NCBI GenBank assembly: GCA_002419585.1
Contig: DIGJ01000026.1
Location: 1-64,000, forward strand
DNA length: 64,000 nucleotides
From: Lachnoclostridium sp. UBA5725
Lineage (GTDB): Bacteria > Bacillota > Clostridia > Lachnospirales > Lachnospiraceae
Direction of reading: 5' to 3'
Positions within the stretch are counted from its first letter, which is position 1, and the number at the start of each line of letters is the position of its first letter. Below the pieces are notes generated by a model, which was not told the DNA's origin, made no database searches, and saw only the letters and a list, made by a program, of their open reading frames with translations. Below, piece after piece: positions 33,394 to 42,427 of this stretch. The position numbers and the translations under genes are program-made.

Positions 33394-35445
33394 ATGAACG
33401 AAAAAGGAAAAACAGAAAATGATCAAATAAAGGAGGGTATTAAACGTAAGAATATCAGGTTTGTAAGTATAAAAGCAAAACTTATTTTTATTATTGTTCC
33501 GTTGGTTATAGCTACAATAGGCGTTATTTTAGCAATTACCTTTACACATTCAAAAGGAATCATTGTCGATTATGCTAACAAACTAGTTCAATCACTGACC
33601 GTATCAAATGCAAATGAAGTAGAAACCTGGTCGCAAGAAATACTTTCGTCCCTGAATCAGGTTCAAAATACGCTGGATAGTGTTGAAATGGATAAAGCTA
33701 CTTTGATGAAGTATTTAAATACTACAATGAACCAAAATGAAAGTAATGCAGGTGGTGTTTATGTTGGACTTGATAATCAGGAATTTTATGATCCGACAGG
33801 ATTTGTTCCAACGTCGGATTATGTGGTGGCAGACAGGGATTGGTTTAAAGCAGGCCTTAATAATAAAAAGTTTCAATTTGGTAAAGCTTATCTTGATGCG
33901 GATACGGGGAATTACGTAGTCACTGCTTCTGCGAAACTAAAATCAGAGAATAGATTCAATCGAGTAGCTGGAACGGATATTTCCTTGGAAGCTATATCGA
34001 AAATGATCAGTTCTAAAAGTATTTTAAAAACAGGGAAAATATTTCTTGTCGATAAAGATAACAAAATAATAATTGCAATTAATGATTCACAATTAGTAAA
34101 TACAGTTTTTGACGCGAATAACAAAAATGGGCTTATATCCGATTTGGCAAAAAAAGTCAGACTTGAAAGTAATGAAATAATGGAAATAAAATCAGATGGA
34201 ACGAACTATTCAGTATGTACTCAATCCATTAATAATACTCCTTGGGAAATTGTCGGATATGTATCACACAAAGAGGTGCTGCAATCGCTGGACAACTTAC
34301 AAAAATTGCTGATTATCATCTTTGTTATTTCCATGCTAATATTGATTGCTTTAATTGAAAGGATAGTTCATTATATTATAAAACCTGTAAAGACATTGAA
34401 TACGACCATACACAAGATAACAGAAGGTGATTTTACAGTTGATATAAATGTTAAGGGAAATGATGAAATTGCTGTTATGAGTCAAAGCATGCAAGAATTT
34501 ATTGAAACTATGAGAAAAACGATGCAGGAAGTAAGCAATACATCCAATCGATTAGAAGCGCAGTCTATTAATAGCAATAAAGTCTCTGAACAGCTACATG
34601 AATCCGCTTTAACACAGTCTTCAGCGATGGCTGAATTAAACAATACCGTAGATGAACTTGCAAGAGCGATTTCAGAAGTTGCAGAGAATGCGACTTCTTT
34701 ATCTATAGTAGTATCAGAAACAGGAAAGAAAGGGCAAGAAGCAAGCGTAAAAATGAAGGATACAGTAGGAATATCCGAAAAAGGAAAGACTGATATGCTG
34801 CGTATCAGCCAAGCAATGGAAAATGTTGAATCGACTGTTTTTCAGCTGAAAACTGCAGTTGAGCAGGTGGATGAATCCAGTGAAAAAATTAATGACATTG
34901 TAAATCTAATTGGAGATATAGCTAGCCAAACAAATCTGCTTTCCTTGAATGCTGCGATTGAAGCAGCAAGAGCAGGCGAGGCAGGAAGAGGATTTGCTGT
35001 GGTAGCTGAAGAAATCAGAAATCTTGCAGAAACAAGTAGAAATTCCGTAATGAGCATAGCTCAGTTGACGGGAAACATTAAAGGGCTTGTTAATAATACG
35101 ATTGAAAAAACAGTGGAAAGTGCAGACAATATTAAAGAAAGTATAGATTTAGTGCATACGGCCAGTGATACCTTTGGTGAGATTTATTCGACGATTAACG
35201 ATACAAATAAAATTGTAAATGATATGATACAAAACGTATATCATGTGGACGATGTTGCGACTTCTGTTGCGGCAATTTCAGAAGAACAGTCTGCTGCTTC
35301 AGAAGAAATACTTGCTACTTCAGAGAGCTTAGCAGATCACGCACAAAAAGTGACAGATAATAGTTACACGGTAGGAAAAGATGCAACTGAGCTCGAGCAG
35401 ACAGCGCAAAACCTACAAAAACAAATGCAAAAATTTAAAATATAA
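33394..35445 (+). CDS. Methyl-accepting chemotaxis protein
   Basis: A 683-residue transmembrane chemoreceptor. Helix 1 about 29-51; extracellular dCache-type sensor about 52-300; helix 2 about 304-325; HAMP about 326-380 (IIKPVKTLNTTI); cytoplasmic coiled-coil signalling domain with the conserved tip EAARAGEAGRGFAVVAEEIRNLAE near 525-548. The C-terminus lacks a CheR-tethering pentapeptide. The sensor part has the DRDWF-type segment (VVADRDWFKAG) common in amino-acid or small-carboxylate sensing Cache domains; ligand unknown. Monocistronic with its own promoter and terminator. Confidence 0.93.
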   Translation: MNEKGKTENDQIKEGIKRKNIRFVSIKAKLIFIIVPLVIATIGVILAITFTHSKGIIVDYANKLVQSLTVSNANEVETWSQEILSSLNQVQNTLDSVEMDKATLMKYLNTTMNQNESNAGGVYVGLDNQEFYDPTGFVPTSDYVVADRDWFKAGLNNKKFQFGKAYLDADTGNYVVTASAKLKSENRFNRVAGTDISLEAISKMISSKSILKTGKIFLVDKDNKIIIAINDSQLVNTVFDANNKNGLISDLAKKVRLESNEIMEIKSDGTNYSVCTQSINNTPWEIVGYVSHKEVLQSLDNLQKLLIIIFVISMLILIALIERIVHYIIKPVKTLNTTIHKITEGDFTVDINVKGNDEIAVMSQSMQEFIETMRKTMQEVSNTSNRLEAQSINSNKVSEQLHESALTQSSAMAELNNTVDELARAISEVAENATSLSIVVSETGKKGQEASVKMKDTVGISEKGKTDMLRISQAMENVESTVFQLKTAVEQVDESSEKINDIVNLIGDIASQTNLLSLNAAIEAARAGEAGRGFAVVAEEIRNLAETSRNSVMSIAQLTGNIKGLVNNTIEKTVESADNIKESIDLVHTASDTFGEIYSTINDTNKIVNDMIQNVYHVDDVATSVAAISEEQSAASEEILATSESLADHAQKVTDNSYTVGKDATELEQTAQNLQKQMQKFKI

Positions 35446-35524
35446 TATAGTGGTCGCTAAAACAAGCATCAGAAAAAATTAATGTCTTTTGTCTTTTTGA
35501 GGCATCCACAATATAAAGAAATAT

Positions 35525-35570
35525 AAAACACATGTCTTACTACATTTTGTAGTAATTACATGTGTTTTTA
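35525..35570 (+). terminator. Terminator after the chemoreceptor gene
   Basis: Outer arms AAAACACATGT (35525-35535) and ACATGTGTTTT (35558-35568) enclose an inner hairpin TTACTAC/GTAGTAA; followed by TTATTTTG. The 307-base gap 35446-35752 also holds the mraZ promoter and MraZ boxes. Confidence 0.82.
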
Positions 35571-35619
35571 TTTTGTTAATAATTTCTTAATAAAAAATAC
35601 ACTTTTACTGCAAATTCGG

Positions 35620-35648
35620 TTGCCAAATTCCCTAAAATAATGTATTAT
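35620..35648 (+). promoter_or_regulatory. Promoter of the dcw (mraZ) cluster
   Basis: TTGCCA (35620-35625) and TATTAT (35643-35648), 17-base spacer; predicted start near 35655, directly before the MraZ boxes. Confidence 0.7.
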
Positions 35649-35656
35649 TGATATAT

Positions 35657-35703
35657 AAGTGGAGCAAAGTGGAGGAAAGTGGTTGATAAGGACACGAAAG
35701 TGG
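35657..35703 (+). promoter_or_regulatory. Probable MraZ operator: four in-phase AAGTGG repeats
   Basis: AAGTGG at 35657, 35667, 35677 and 35698: offsets 10, 10 and 21, so all lie on one helical face. MraZ of E. coli and mollicutes binds direct repeats with a 10-base period containing TGGG or AAAGTGG and represses its own cluster. The boxes start at about +3 of the predicted transcript. Confidence 0.75.
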
Positions 35704-35752
35704 GACGACTTTTCATTTACACAGTAAAGATGATTTGAAGGCGGTGAAGATT

Positions 35753-36181
35753 ATGTTCATGGGAGAATATGATCATTCAATTGATACAAAAGGAAGAATC
35801 ATCGTGCCTGCTAAGTTTCGAGAGTCACTAGGGGAAGAGTTTGTTGTGACGCAAGGCTTAGATGGGTGTTTATTTGTGTATCCAAATAGTGAGTGGGAAA
35901 ACTTTGTTACAGAACTTAAAAACTTACCGGGAAATAAGGAAGCGAGACAATTGCAACGTTATTTTATGGCAGGAGCAGCAAATCTTGAAGTGGACAAGCA
36001 AGGGAGAATCTTAATCCCTTCGAAGCTAAGAGAATCTGCGGGCTTAGAAAAAGAGGTTGTTTTTGTTGGGGTGCTTAGCAAAATTGAAATTTGGGCAAAA
36101 GATCGCTGGGAATCCAATAACAGTTTCGATAATATGGACGATATCGCAGAGAATATGTCCAGTTTCGGACTTAGTTTTTAA
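35753..36181 (+). CDS. mraZ: MraZ, transcriptional regulator of the division/wall cluster
   Basis: A 142-residue protein with two AbrB-like SpoVT/MraZ halves, each with the DxxGR signature (DTKGRIIVPAKFR near 12-24 and DKQGRILIPSKLR near 83-95). A frame from a TTG at 35735 exists, but GAAGGCGGTGAAG precedes the ATG at 35753 and the family starts MFMGEYDHS. First gene of the dcw cluster; expected to bind the boxes just upstream. Confidence 0.94.
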   Translation: MFMGEYDHSIDTKGRIIVPAKFRESLGEEFVVTQGLDGCLFVYPNSEWENFVTELKNLPGNKEARQLQRYFMAGAANLEVDKQGRILIPSKLRESAGLEKEVVFVGVLSKIEIWAKDRWESNNSFDNMDDIAENMSSFGLSF

Positions 36182-36198
36182 GCAGAAAGGGAGTGGCT

Positions 36199-37134
36199 AT
36201 GGAGTTTAAACATGTATCTGTACTCTTAGAAGAAACCATTGAGAATCTAAATATCAAACCTGACGGAATCTATGTGGATGGTACTTTAGGTGGTGGTGGA
36301 CATGCCTATGAGGTATGCAAGCAACTCGGACCAAAAGGTAGATTTATCGGAATTGATCAAGATGAAGCAGCAATTGAAGCTGCCGGAAAACGTTTGAAAG
36401 AATTTCGCGACAAGGTAACCATTGTCAAAAATAATTACTGCAATTATAAGCAAGTATTGAAAGAACTTGGAATTTCGAAAGTGGATGGTATTGTTTTAGA
36501 CCTTGGGGTATCTTCTTATCAGCTCGATAATGTCGATCGTGGATTTTCTTATATGGGAGATGCACCACTTGATATGCGAATGGATCAAAGCCAGTCAAAA
36601 ACCGCAAAAGATATTGTAAATACGTACAGTGAAAAAGATTTGTTCCTTATGATTAAAGAATACGGAGAAGACAAATTTGCTAAGAATATCGCAAAGCATA
36701 TTGTTTTATACCGACAAGATAAAGAAATAGAAACGACCGAAGAATTAACCAATATTATACGTGGTGCAATTCCTATGAAAATCCAGAAAAACATGGGACA
36801 TCCTGCAAAGAAAACGTTTCAAGCAATTCGAATCGAGTTGAATCGAGAATTAGAAGTCTTAAATGATACCTTAAATGATATGGTGGATTCGTTGAATCAC
36901 GATGGTCGAATTTGCATTATTACATTTCATTCCTTGGAAGACAGAATTGTAAAAACAATATTCAGAAAGAATGAAAATCCTTGTACATGCCCACCTAACT
37001 TTCCAGTGTGTGTATGTGGAAATGTATCGAAGGGGAATGTGATATCAAGAAAACCAATTTTACCAAGTGATGAAGAGATGGAAATGAACTCAAGATCAAA
37101 AAGTGCAAAACTTAGGGTGTTTAATCGATACTAA
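36199..37134 (+). CDS. rsmH: 16S rRNA m4C1402 methyltransferase RsmH
   Basis: SAM-dependent N4-methyltransferase (formerly MraW). Starts MEFKHVSVLLEE; SAM site DGTLGGGGHAYE (near 28-39), catalytic region DLGVSSYQLDNVDRGFS and a conserved C-terminal FRKNENPCTCPPNFPVCVCG cysteine cluster seen in clostridia. 311 residues. GTG at 36193 is part of the AAAGGGAG site, so ATG 36199 is chosen. Confidence 0.95.
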   Translation: MEFKHVSVLLEETIENLNIKPDGIYVDGTLGGGGHAYEVCKQLGPKGRFIGIDQDEAAIEAAGKRLKEFRDKVTIVKNNYCNYKQVLKELGISKVDGIVLDLGVSSYQLDNVDRGFSYMGDAPLDMRMDQSQSKTAKDIVNTYSEKDLFLMIKEYGEDKFAKNIAKHIVLYRQDKEIETTEELTNIIRGAIPMKIQKNMGHPAKKTFQAIRIELNRELEVLNDTLNDMVDSLNHDGRICIITFHSLEDRIVKTIFRKNENPCTCPPNFPVCVCGNVSKGNVISRKPILPSDEEMEMNSRSKSAKLRVFNRY

Positions 37135-37155
37135 ATTTGGAAAGAAGTGAGCGAA

Positions 37156-37662
37156 ATGGCAGCAAGGAAGTATGGCTATATAGAATCTGTGCAAGGAAGC
37201 ACGGCAAGAAAATGGGAAACCGCTCCATTAAGAGAAGAATATCAAAATAATACTCTTCGAAGTGTAGAACGAGTAGAAAGACAGAAAAAGATGCATCCAA
37301 TCCAAAGCATTGATGTCTTTTCGCTACTCTTTATGACTGCAGCTGTAGCAATTACTCTTTATCTTTGTATTTCTTATATCCAGGTGCAACACAACATTAC
37401 AAGTATGAGTAAGCAAATCGCAATCAAGGAAAGTGAAATTAACGATTTGAAAAATCAAAACGATGCAGCATATAATCGTATTGATACTTCCGTCGATCTT
37501 AAATATGTATATGATGTTGCGGTTAGAGAACTTGGTATGGTTCGTGCGGATCAAAGTCAGATTATGAAATATACCAATGTGAAAAGTGATTATGTAAGAC
37601 AGTATGGGAATATACCCGAAGAAGAAAAAAGTACCTTAGAACGTGCAATTACGAAAAAATAG
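37156..37662 (+). CDS. ftsL: FtsL-type septum protein
   Basis: A 168-residue bitopic protein: cytoplasmic N-terminus of about 50 residues, one membrane helix (about 58-78), then an extracellular coiled coil (about 80-115) and a short tail. Position between rsmH and the class B PBPs, size and topology fit FtsL, which forms a complex with FtsQ/DivIB and FtsB/DivIC; sequence identity alone is weak. Start uncertain: GTG 37147 or ATG 37156; AAAGAAGTG is better placed for the ATG. Confidence 0.78.
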   Translation: MAARKYGYIESVQGSTARKWETAPLREEYQNNTLRSVERVERQKKMHPIQSIDVFSLLFMTAAVAITLYLCISYIQVQHNITSMSKQIAIKESEINDLKNQNDAAYNRIDTSVDLKYVYDVAVRELGMVRADQSQIMKYTNVKSDYVRQYGNIPEEEKSTLERAITKK

Positions 37663-37697
37663 TAGCATCAAACTTCGTAGTTAAGGAGACGTATCAA

Positions 37698-39536
37698 ATG
37701 CAGAATCGTAAGAAAAAAAGTAAAATAGAAATCAAAAAATTCACATCCAAAATGCAAGCAAGTCTATTGCTTGTATTTTGTATTATAATGCTTACCTTTG
37801 CTTTGCTAGTAGTGCGTATGCTTTATTTAACAAATGCGGATGGCGATCGTTATGAAAAGAAAGTTTTATCCCAACAAACGTATGTCAGTAATGTAATTCC
37901 TTATAAAAGAGGAGACATTCTTGACCGTAATATGACAAAGCTTGCAATCAGTGAAAAAGTATATAATCTAATACTGGATCCGGTAACCATTCTTCAAAAA
38001 GAAGCATATATGGAACCAACGTTGAATGCATTAGAATCCTGTTTTGGTATTGAAAAAAGCACAATAAGTCAGCTGATAGACGAAAAATCGGAATCTCAGT
38101 ATGTACAGATGAAGGACTACAAAGGTCTTGACTATGAAACGGTAGAAGTTTTTAATGCTAAGGCTAAGAAAGATGGTAATATTAAAGGTGTGTGGTTTGA
38201 GGAAGAATATAAACGGTATTACCCACTTAGTACAGTAGGATCAACTGTAATTGGCTTTACTCAAAAGGTGGATCATAACATTGGAAATTGGGGAATAGAA
38301 GAAGCGTATAACGATGAATTAAGTGGAACAAATGGGCGTGAGTATGGATATTTTAATGCAGAATTAAAACTAGAGCGTACCGTAAAACCCGCGATCAATG
38401 GCAATACCATTATTTCAACAATTGATGCAAATGTGCAAAGTGCCGTTGAGAAAAAAATTGCGAAATATTTAAAGGAACCGGGGGCCGAAAATGTTGCTGT
38501 TGTTCTTATGAATCCCCAAAATGGTGAGATTTATGCAATGGTATCAAATGAAGCTTTTGATTTAAATAATCCAAGAGATTTATCACAGTTTTATACGGAG
38601 AAAGAAATTAAAGCAATGGATGATGAACAAATGGGTGTAGCGCTCAGTGCAATGTGGAGAAATTATTGTATCTCAGATGCATATGAACCAGGCTCTACGT
38701 TTAAACCATTTACCGTAGCAGCAGCACTTGACGAAAAAGTAGTCAGTGATAAATCAACTTTTGTATGTGACGGATATGCGCAAATCGCAGACAAGCGTAT
38801 TGCTTGTAATGTACATGCTGGTCATGGAAAACTCACTCTAAAACAATCGTTAATGGTATCTTGTAATGCAGCACTCATGCAAATTGGAACAAAACTTGGA
38901 GCGCAAAAATTTGCAGACTATACTGATTTATTTGGCTTTGGCAAAAAAACGGGAATTGATTTGCCAGGAGAGGCAAGTGGTATCGTTTATCCAAAAGAAA
39001 AACTAAACCCAGTTGAATTGGCTACCTGTAGTTTCGGACAGTCAAATACAGTAACGATGGTGCAGATGGTTGCAGGATTTTCTTCTTTAATAAATGGTGG
39101 GAATTACTATCAACCACATATTGTAAAAGAGGTTCAAAATGAAAATGGAGCAACGGTTGAAAAAATTGATTCAACCTTGATGAAGAAAACAATTTCAGAA
39201 GGAACAAGTAATAAAATACGTAAATACTTGTTTGATACAGTAGAAGAAGGAACGGCTGCTCCTGCGAAAGTAGCAGGATATGAAATTGGTGGAAAAACTG
39301 GTACAGCAGAAAAATTACCTCGTGATAAGACAAACTATATTGTTTCTTTCATGGGATTTGCTCCAGTGGATGATCCGGAAGTTGTAATCTATGTTGTAAT
39401 TGATCAGCCACATGTGAAAGATCAGCCACATAGTACCTTTGCGACGGTCTTTGCAAGTGAAATTATGGATGAAGTACTACCATTTTTAGGTGTTTATAAA
39501 AATGTAACAAAAGATTCACAAAAGGAAAGCGAGTAA
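37698..39536 (+). CDS. ftsI: Class B penicillin-binding protein (FtsI/SpoVD type), intact active site
   Basis: Septal or spore-cortex D,D-transpeptidase of 612 residues. Membrane helix about 20-42; dimerisation domain with YKRGDILDRN; transpeptidase domain with S333-T-F-K336, SCN in MVSCNAAL and K533-T-G535. No PASTA domains at the C-terminus, so not the classic SpoVD layout. GGAG is upstream. Followed 63 bases later by a diverged paralog. Confidence 0.92.
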   Translation: MQNRKKKSKIEIKKFTSKMQASLLLVFCIIMLTFALLVVRMLYLTNADGDRYEKKVLSQQTYVSNVIPYKRGDILDRNMTKLAISEKVYNLILDPVTILQKEAYMEPTLNALESCFGIEKSTISQLIDEKSESQYVQMKDYKGLDYETVEVFNAKAKKDGNIKGVWFEEEYKRYYPLSTVGSTVIGFTQKVDHNIGNWGIEEAYNDELSGTNGREYGYFNAELKLERTVKPAINGNTIISTIDANVQSAVEKKIAKYLKEPGAENVAVVLMNPQNGEIYAMVSNEAFDLNNPRDLSQFYTEKEIKAMDDEQMGVALSAMWRNYCISDAYEPGSTFKPFTVAAALDEKVVSDKSTFVCDGYAQIADKRIACNVHAGHGKLTLKQSLMVSCNAALMQIGTKLGAQKFADYTDLFGFGKKTGIDLPGEASGIVYPKEKLNPVELATCSFGQSNTVTMVQMVAGFSSLINGGNYYQPHIVKEVQNENGATVEKIDSTLMKKTISEGTSNKIRKYLFDTVEEGTAAPAKVAGYEIGGKTGTAEKLPRDKTNYIVSFMGFAPVDDPEVVIYVVIDQPHVKDQPHSTFATVFASEIMDEVLPFLGVYKNVTKDSQKESE

Positions 39537-39599
39537 AATAATCATATATGTGGTTTATATATAATAAGATTAAAGGATAAGAGCAAAAAGAGGATTATA

Positions 39600-41381
39600 A
39601 TGATAAAAGCCAAAACCTATAGCAAAAGGAGCTTATGTTTTGTTGTTGTAATTATCTTTGCATTTGCAATTATACTTGCAGTTCGACTAGGTTATCTTAT
39701 GATATGTAAAAGTGTGCATTATGGTGAATTAGCAAAGCAAGTACAAGAAAGAGAACGTTCGATTAAGGCAGAACGTGGAAAAATATACGACAGAAATGGA
39801 ATCGAAATTGCTGGGAATAAGCCAGTTTCAACAATTTCCGTTATACATAGTCAGATTACAGATAAAGAAAGAGTCATTGAAATACTTGTCAAAGAACTTG
39901 GGCTTTCCGAAGCAGCGGTGCGAAAACGTGTGGAAAAGGTGTCTTCAATTGAACGTATAAAATCAAACGTTTCGAAAGATGTATCAGACCGTATTCGTGA
40001 ATATGACTTGGATGGTGTCATGGTAGATGAAGATTATAAAAGATTCTATCCATATGAAACATTAGCTTCGAAAGTGATAGGATTTACTGGAAGTGATAAC
40101 CAAGGGATTATTGGGCTTGAAGTGAAATATGATTCCATTCTAAAAGGAATTGATGGAAAAATATTGACGCTAACAACAGCCAAAGGCGTTGAGATAGAAA
40201 ATGCTGCAGAAAACCGCATTGAACCTATTGCAGGAAACAATCTCCATATTAGCTTGGATGTTAATATCCAAAAGTATGCCGAGCAGGCAGCACTGAAAGT
40301 TATGGAGGCAAAAGGTGCCAATCATGTGAAATTAATTGTTATGAATCCGCAAAATGGTGAAATCTATGCGATGGTCAATGTACCAGAGTTTGATTTAAAT
40401 AATCCGTATCAGCTGAATACGGAAGTTTCAGGGGTGCTAACCGATAAGCAAAAGACAGAAGCGCTGAATGCGATGTGGAGAAATGCTTGTATTAGTGATA
40501 CCTATGAACCTGGATCTGCATTCAAAATTGTAACAGCGACTGCAGCATTCGAAAAAGGAGTGGTAAAGTTAACGGATACCTTTTTTTGCCCAGGATACAA
40601 AAAGGTGGAAGATCGTATCATTCGCTGCCATAAAGCAGGTGGTCATGGTTCGGAGACTTTTGTTGAGGGAATTCAAAATTCCTGCAATCCGGTATTTATG
40701 GAAATCGGTGCAAGAGTCGGTGTCACGGATATGTATAAAACATTTCGTAAGCTAGGTCTGTTTGAAAAAACAGGGGTTGATTTACCTGGTGAGGCATCCT
40801 CCATTATGCACAAACCAGAAAATGTGGGTGCAGTGGAACTTGCAACGGTTTCTTTTGGGCAGTCCTTTCAAATCACTCCACTACAGCTTCTTCGAGCCTC
40901 TAGTGCGGTGGTAAATGGAGGTACCTTGGTAACACCACATTTAGGAGTTTCCGTTGAAAGTCAGGATGGTACCTTTATTCGAAAATTATCTTACAATGCA
41001 AAAGAGAATGCTGTTTCGAAAGATACATCGGCGGTTATGAAAGAACTATTAGAATCCGTGGTTTCTGATGGAACTGGACACAAGGCTTATGTTGCGGGAT
41101 TTCGAATTGGTGGTAAGACTGCAACGAGTGAAAAGCTTCCTCGAAGATCAAATAAATACATCGCTTCCTTTGTTGGTTTTGCACCGGCTGATAATCCAAG
41201 CCTGATGGCTCTTGTTTTAATTGATGAGCCAGTGGGAATCTATTATGGTGGTACAATAGCAGCACCCGTTATTGGAGAACTTTTTGAGAATATTCTGCCG
41301 TATGTAGGAGTACAACCAGAATATGAAGAAGGGGAAGATACGACAACCTGGTCGCAAAATAGTGACTTGATTCTGTATTAA
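39600..41381 (+). CDS. Second class B penicillin-binding protein, KTA in place of KTG
   Basis: A 593-residue paralog of the preceding PBP. Membrane helix about 12-32; dimerisation domain with ERGKIYDRNG; S306-A-F-K309 and S361-C-N363 present, but the third motif is K506-T-A508 (GGKTATSEKLP), whereas the partner has GGKTGTAEKLP. The replaced Gly lines the beta-3 strand of the active site, so acylation or beta-lactam binding may differ. Shared blocks NPQNGEIYAM, FDLNNP and PGEAS show duplication. One of the pair probably serves vegetative septation and the other sporulation; which is which cannot be told from sequence. Confidence 0.9.
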   Translation: MIKAKTYSKRSLCFVVVIIFAFAIILAVRLGYLMICKSVHYGELAKQVQERERSIKAERGKIYDRNGIEIAGNKPVSTISVIHSQITDKERVIEILVKELGLSEAAVRKRVEKVSSIERIKSNVSKDVSDRIREYDLDGVMVDEDYKRFYPYETLASKVIGFTGSDNQGIIGLEVKYDSILKGIDGKILTLTTAKGVEIENAAENRIEPIAGNNLHISLDVNIQKYAEQAALKVMEAKGANHVKLIVMNPQNGEIYAMVNVPEFDLNNPYQLNTEVSGVLTDKQKTEALNAMWRNACISDTYEPGSAFKIVTATAAFEKGVVKLTDTFFCPGYKKVEDRIIRCHKAGGHGSETFVEGIQNSCNPVFMEIGARVGVTDMYKTFRKLGLFEKTGVDLPGEASSIMHKPENVGAVELATVSFGQSFQITPLQLLRASSAVVNGGTLVTPHLGVSVESQDGTFIRKLSYNAKENAVSKDTSAVMKELLESVVSDGTGHKAYVAGFRIGGKTATSEKLPRRSNKYIASFVGFAPADNPSLMALVLIDEPVGIYYGGTIAAPVIGELFENILPYVGVQPEYEEGEDTTTWSQNSDLILY

Positions 41382-41451
41382 AAATGACATATAATAAATA
41401 AGTTGTTGATTCAAATGAACTGTTTATTATTGACATACGAGGGGAAGAAGA

Positions 41452-42408
41452 ATGAACTTTGAAATCGTTATGCCGGTACTAATATCTTTTGCTATCAGCG
41501 TGTTATTAAGCCCAATTGTTATCCCTTTTTTAAAGAAATTTAAATTTGGTCAATTTGTCCGGGATGATGGGCCGCAGTCACATTTAAAGAAAACAGGTAC
41601 TCCCACAATGGGGGGAGTCGTAATACTAATTAGTGTAGTAATAACTTCGCTACTGTATATCAATGAGTGTAGAGAACTGATACCTGTATTATTTTTAACA
41701 CTTGGGTTTGGGGTAATTGGATTATTTGATGATTTTATCAAAATTGTCATGATGCGTTCCATGGGATTACGACCATGGCAGAAACTATTGGCTCAGATTT
41801 TTATAACCTTTGTGTTTGGGTATTATCTCCTTTATAAGATGGATTATGGTACTTTAACACTTATACCATTTGGAAATGGTGCATATATCAATTTGGGTAA
41901 ATGGTATTTGCCGATTTTGTTTATTGCTGTCATTGGAACCGTCAATGGTGTTAATTTTACGGATGGACTGGATGGATTGGCTTCCAGTGTTACAATATTA
42001 GTGGCAACCTTTTTTTCAGTGGTTGCGATTGGAACAAGGAACGGAATATCCCCCATTACATGTGCAGTAGCAGGTAGCTTGCTTGGCTTTTTGATTTATA
42101 ATGTGTATCCAGCCAGAGTGTTTATGGGAGATACCGGATCTTTAGCGTTAGGCGGGTTTGTCGCAGCTTCTGCTTATATGCTTCGTATGCCTTTTTTCAT
42201 TATTATAATAGGGTTTATTTATGTAGCTGAAGTTTTATCTGTTATGATTCAAGTAAGTTACTTTAATCTTTCAGGAGGAAAACGTATTTTTAAAATGGCA
42301 CCAATCCATCACCACTTAGAATTAAGTGGGTGGAGAGAAACAAGGATTGTTGCGGTTTTTTCAATAATTACATCGCTGCTGTGCCTAGTTGGATTTGTGG
42401 CGTTATAA
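41452..42408 (+). CDS. mraY: Phospho-MurNAc-pentapeptide translocase MraY
   Basis: Ten-helix membrane enzyme making lipid I from UDP-MurNAc-pentapeptide and undecaprenyl phosphate. Catalytic aspartates in GLFDDFIK (near 88), NFTDGLDGLA (near 165) and FMGDTGSLALGG (near 223), and the APIHHHLE loop near 282. 318 residues. GAGGGGAAG precedes the ATG. Confidence 0.96.
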   Translation: MNFEIVMPVLISFAISVLLSPIVIPFLKKFKFGQFVRDDGPQSHLKKTGTPTMGGVVILISVVITSLLYINECRELIPVLFLTLGFGVIGLFDDFIKIVMMRSMGLRPWQKLLAQIFITFVFGYYLLYKMDYGTLTLIPFGNGAYINLGKWYLPILFIAVIGTVNGVNFTDGLDGLASSVTILVATFFSVVAIGTRNGISPITCAVAGSLLGFLIYNVYPARVFMGDTGSLALGGFVAASAYMLRMPFFIIIIGFIYVAEVLSVMIQVSYFNLSGGKRIFKMAPIHHHLELSGWRETRIVAVFSIITSLLCLVGFVAL

Positions 42409-42427
42409 GCAGTAAGGAGGTAGAAAA

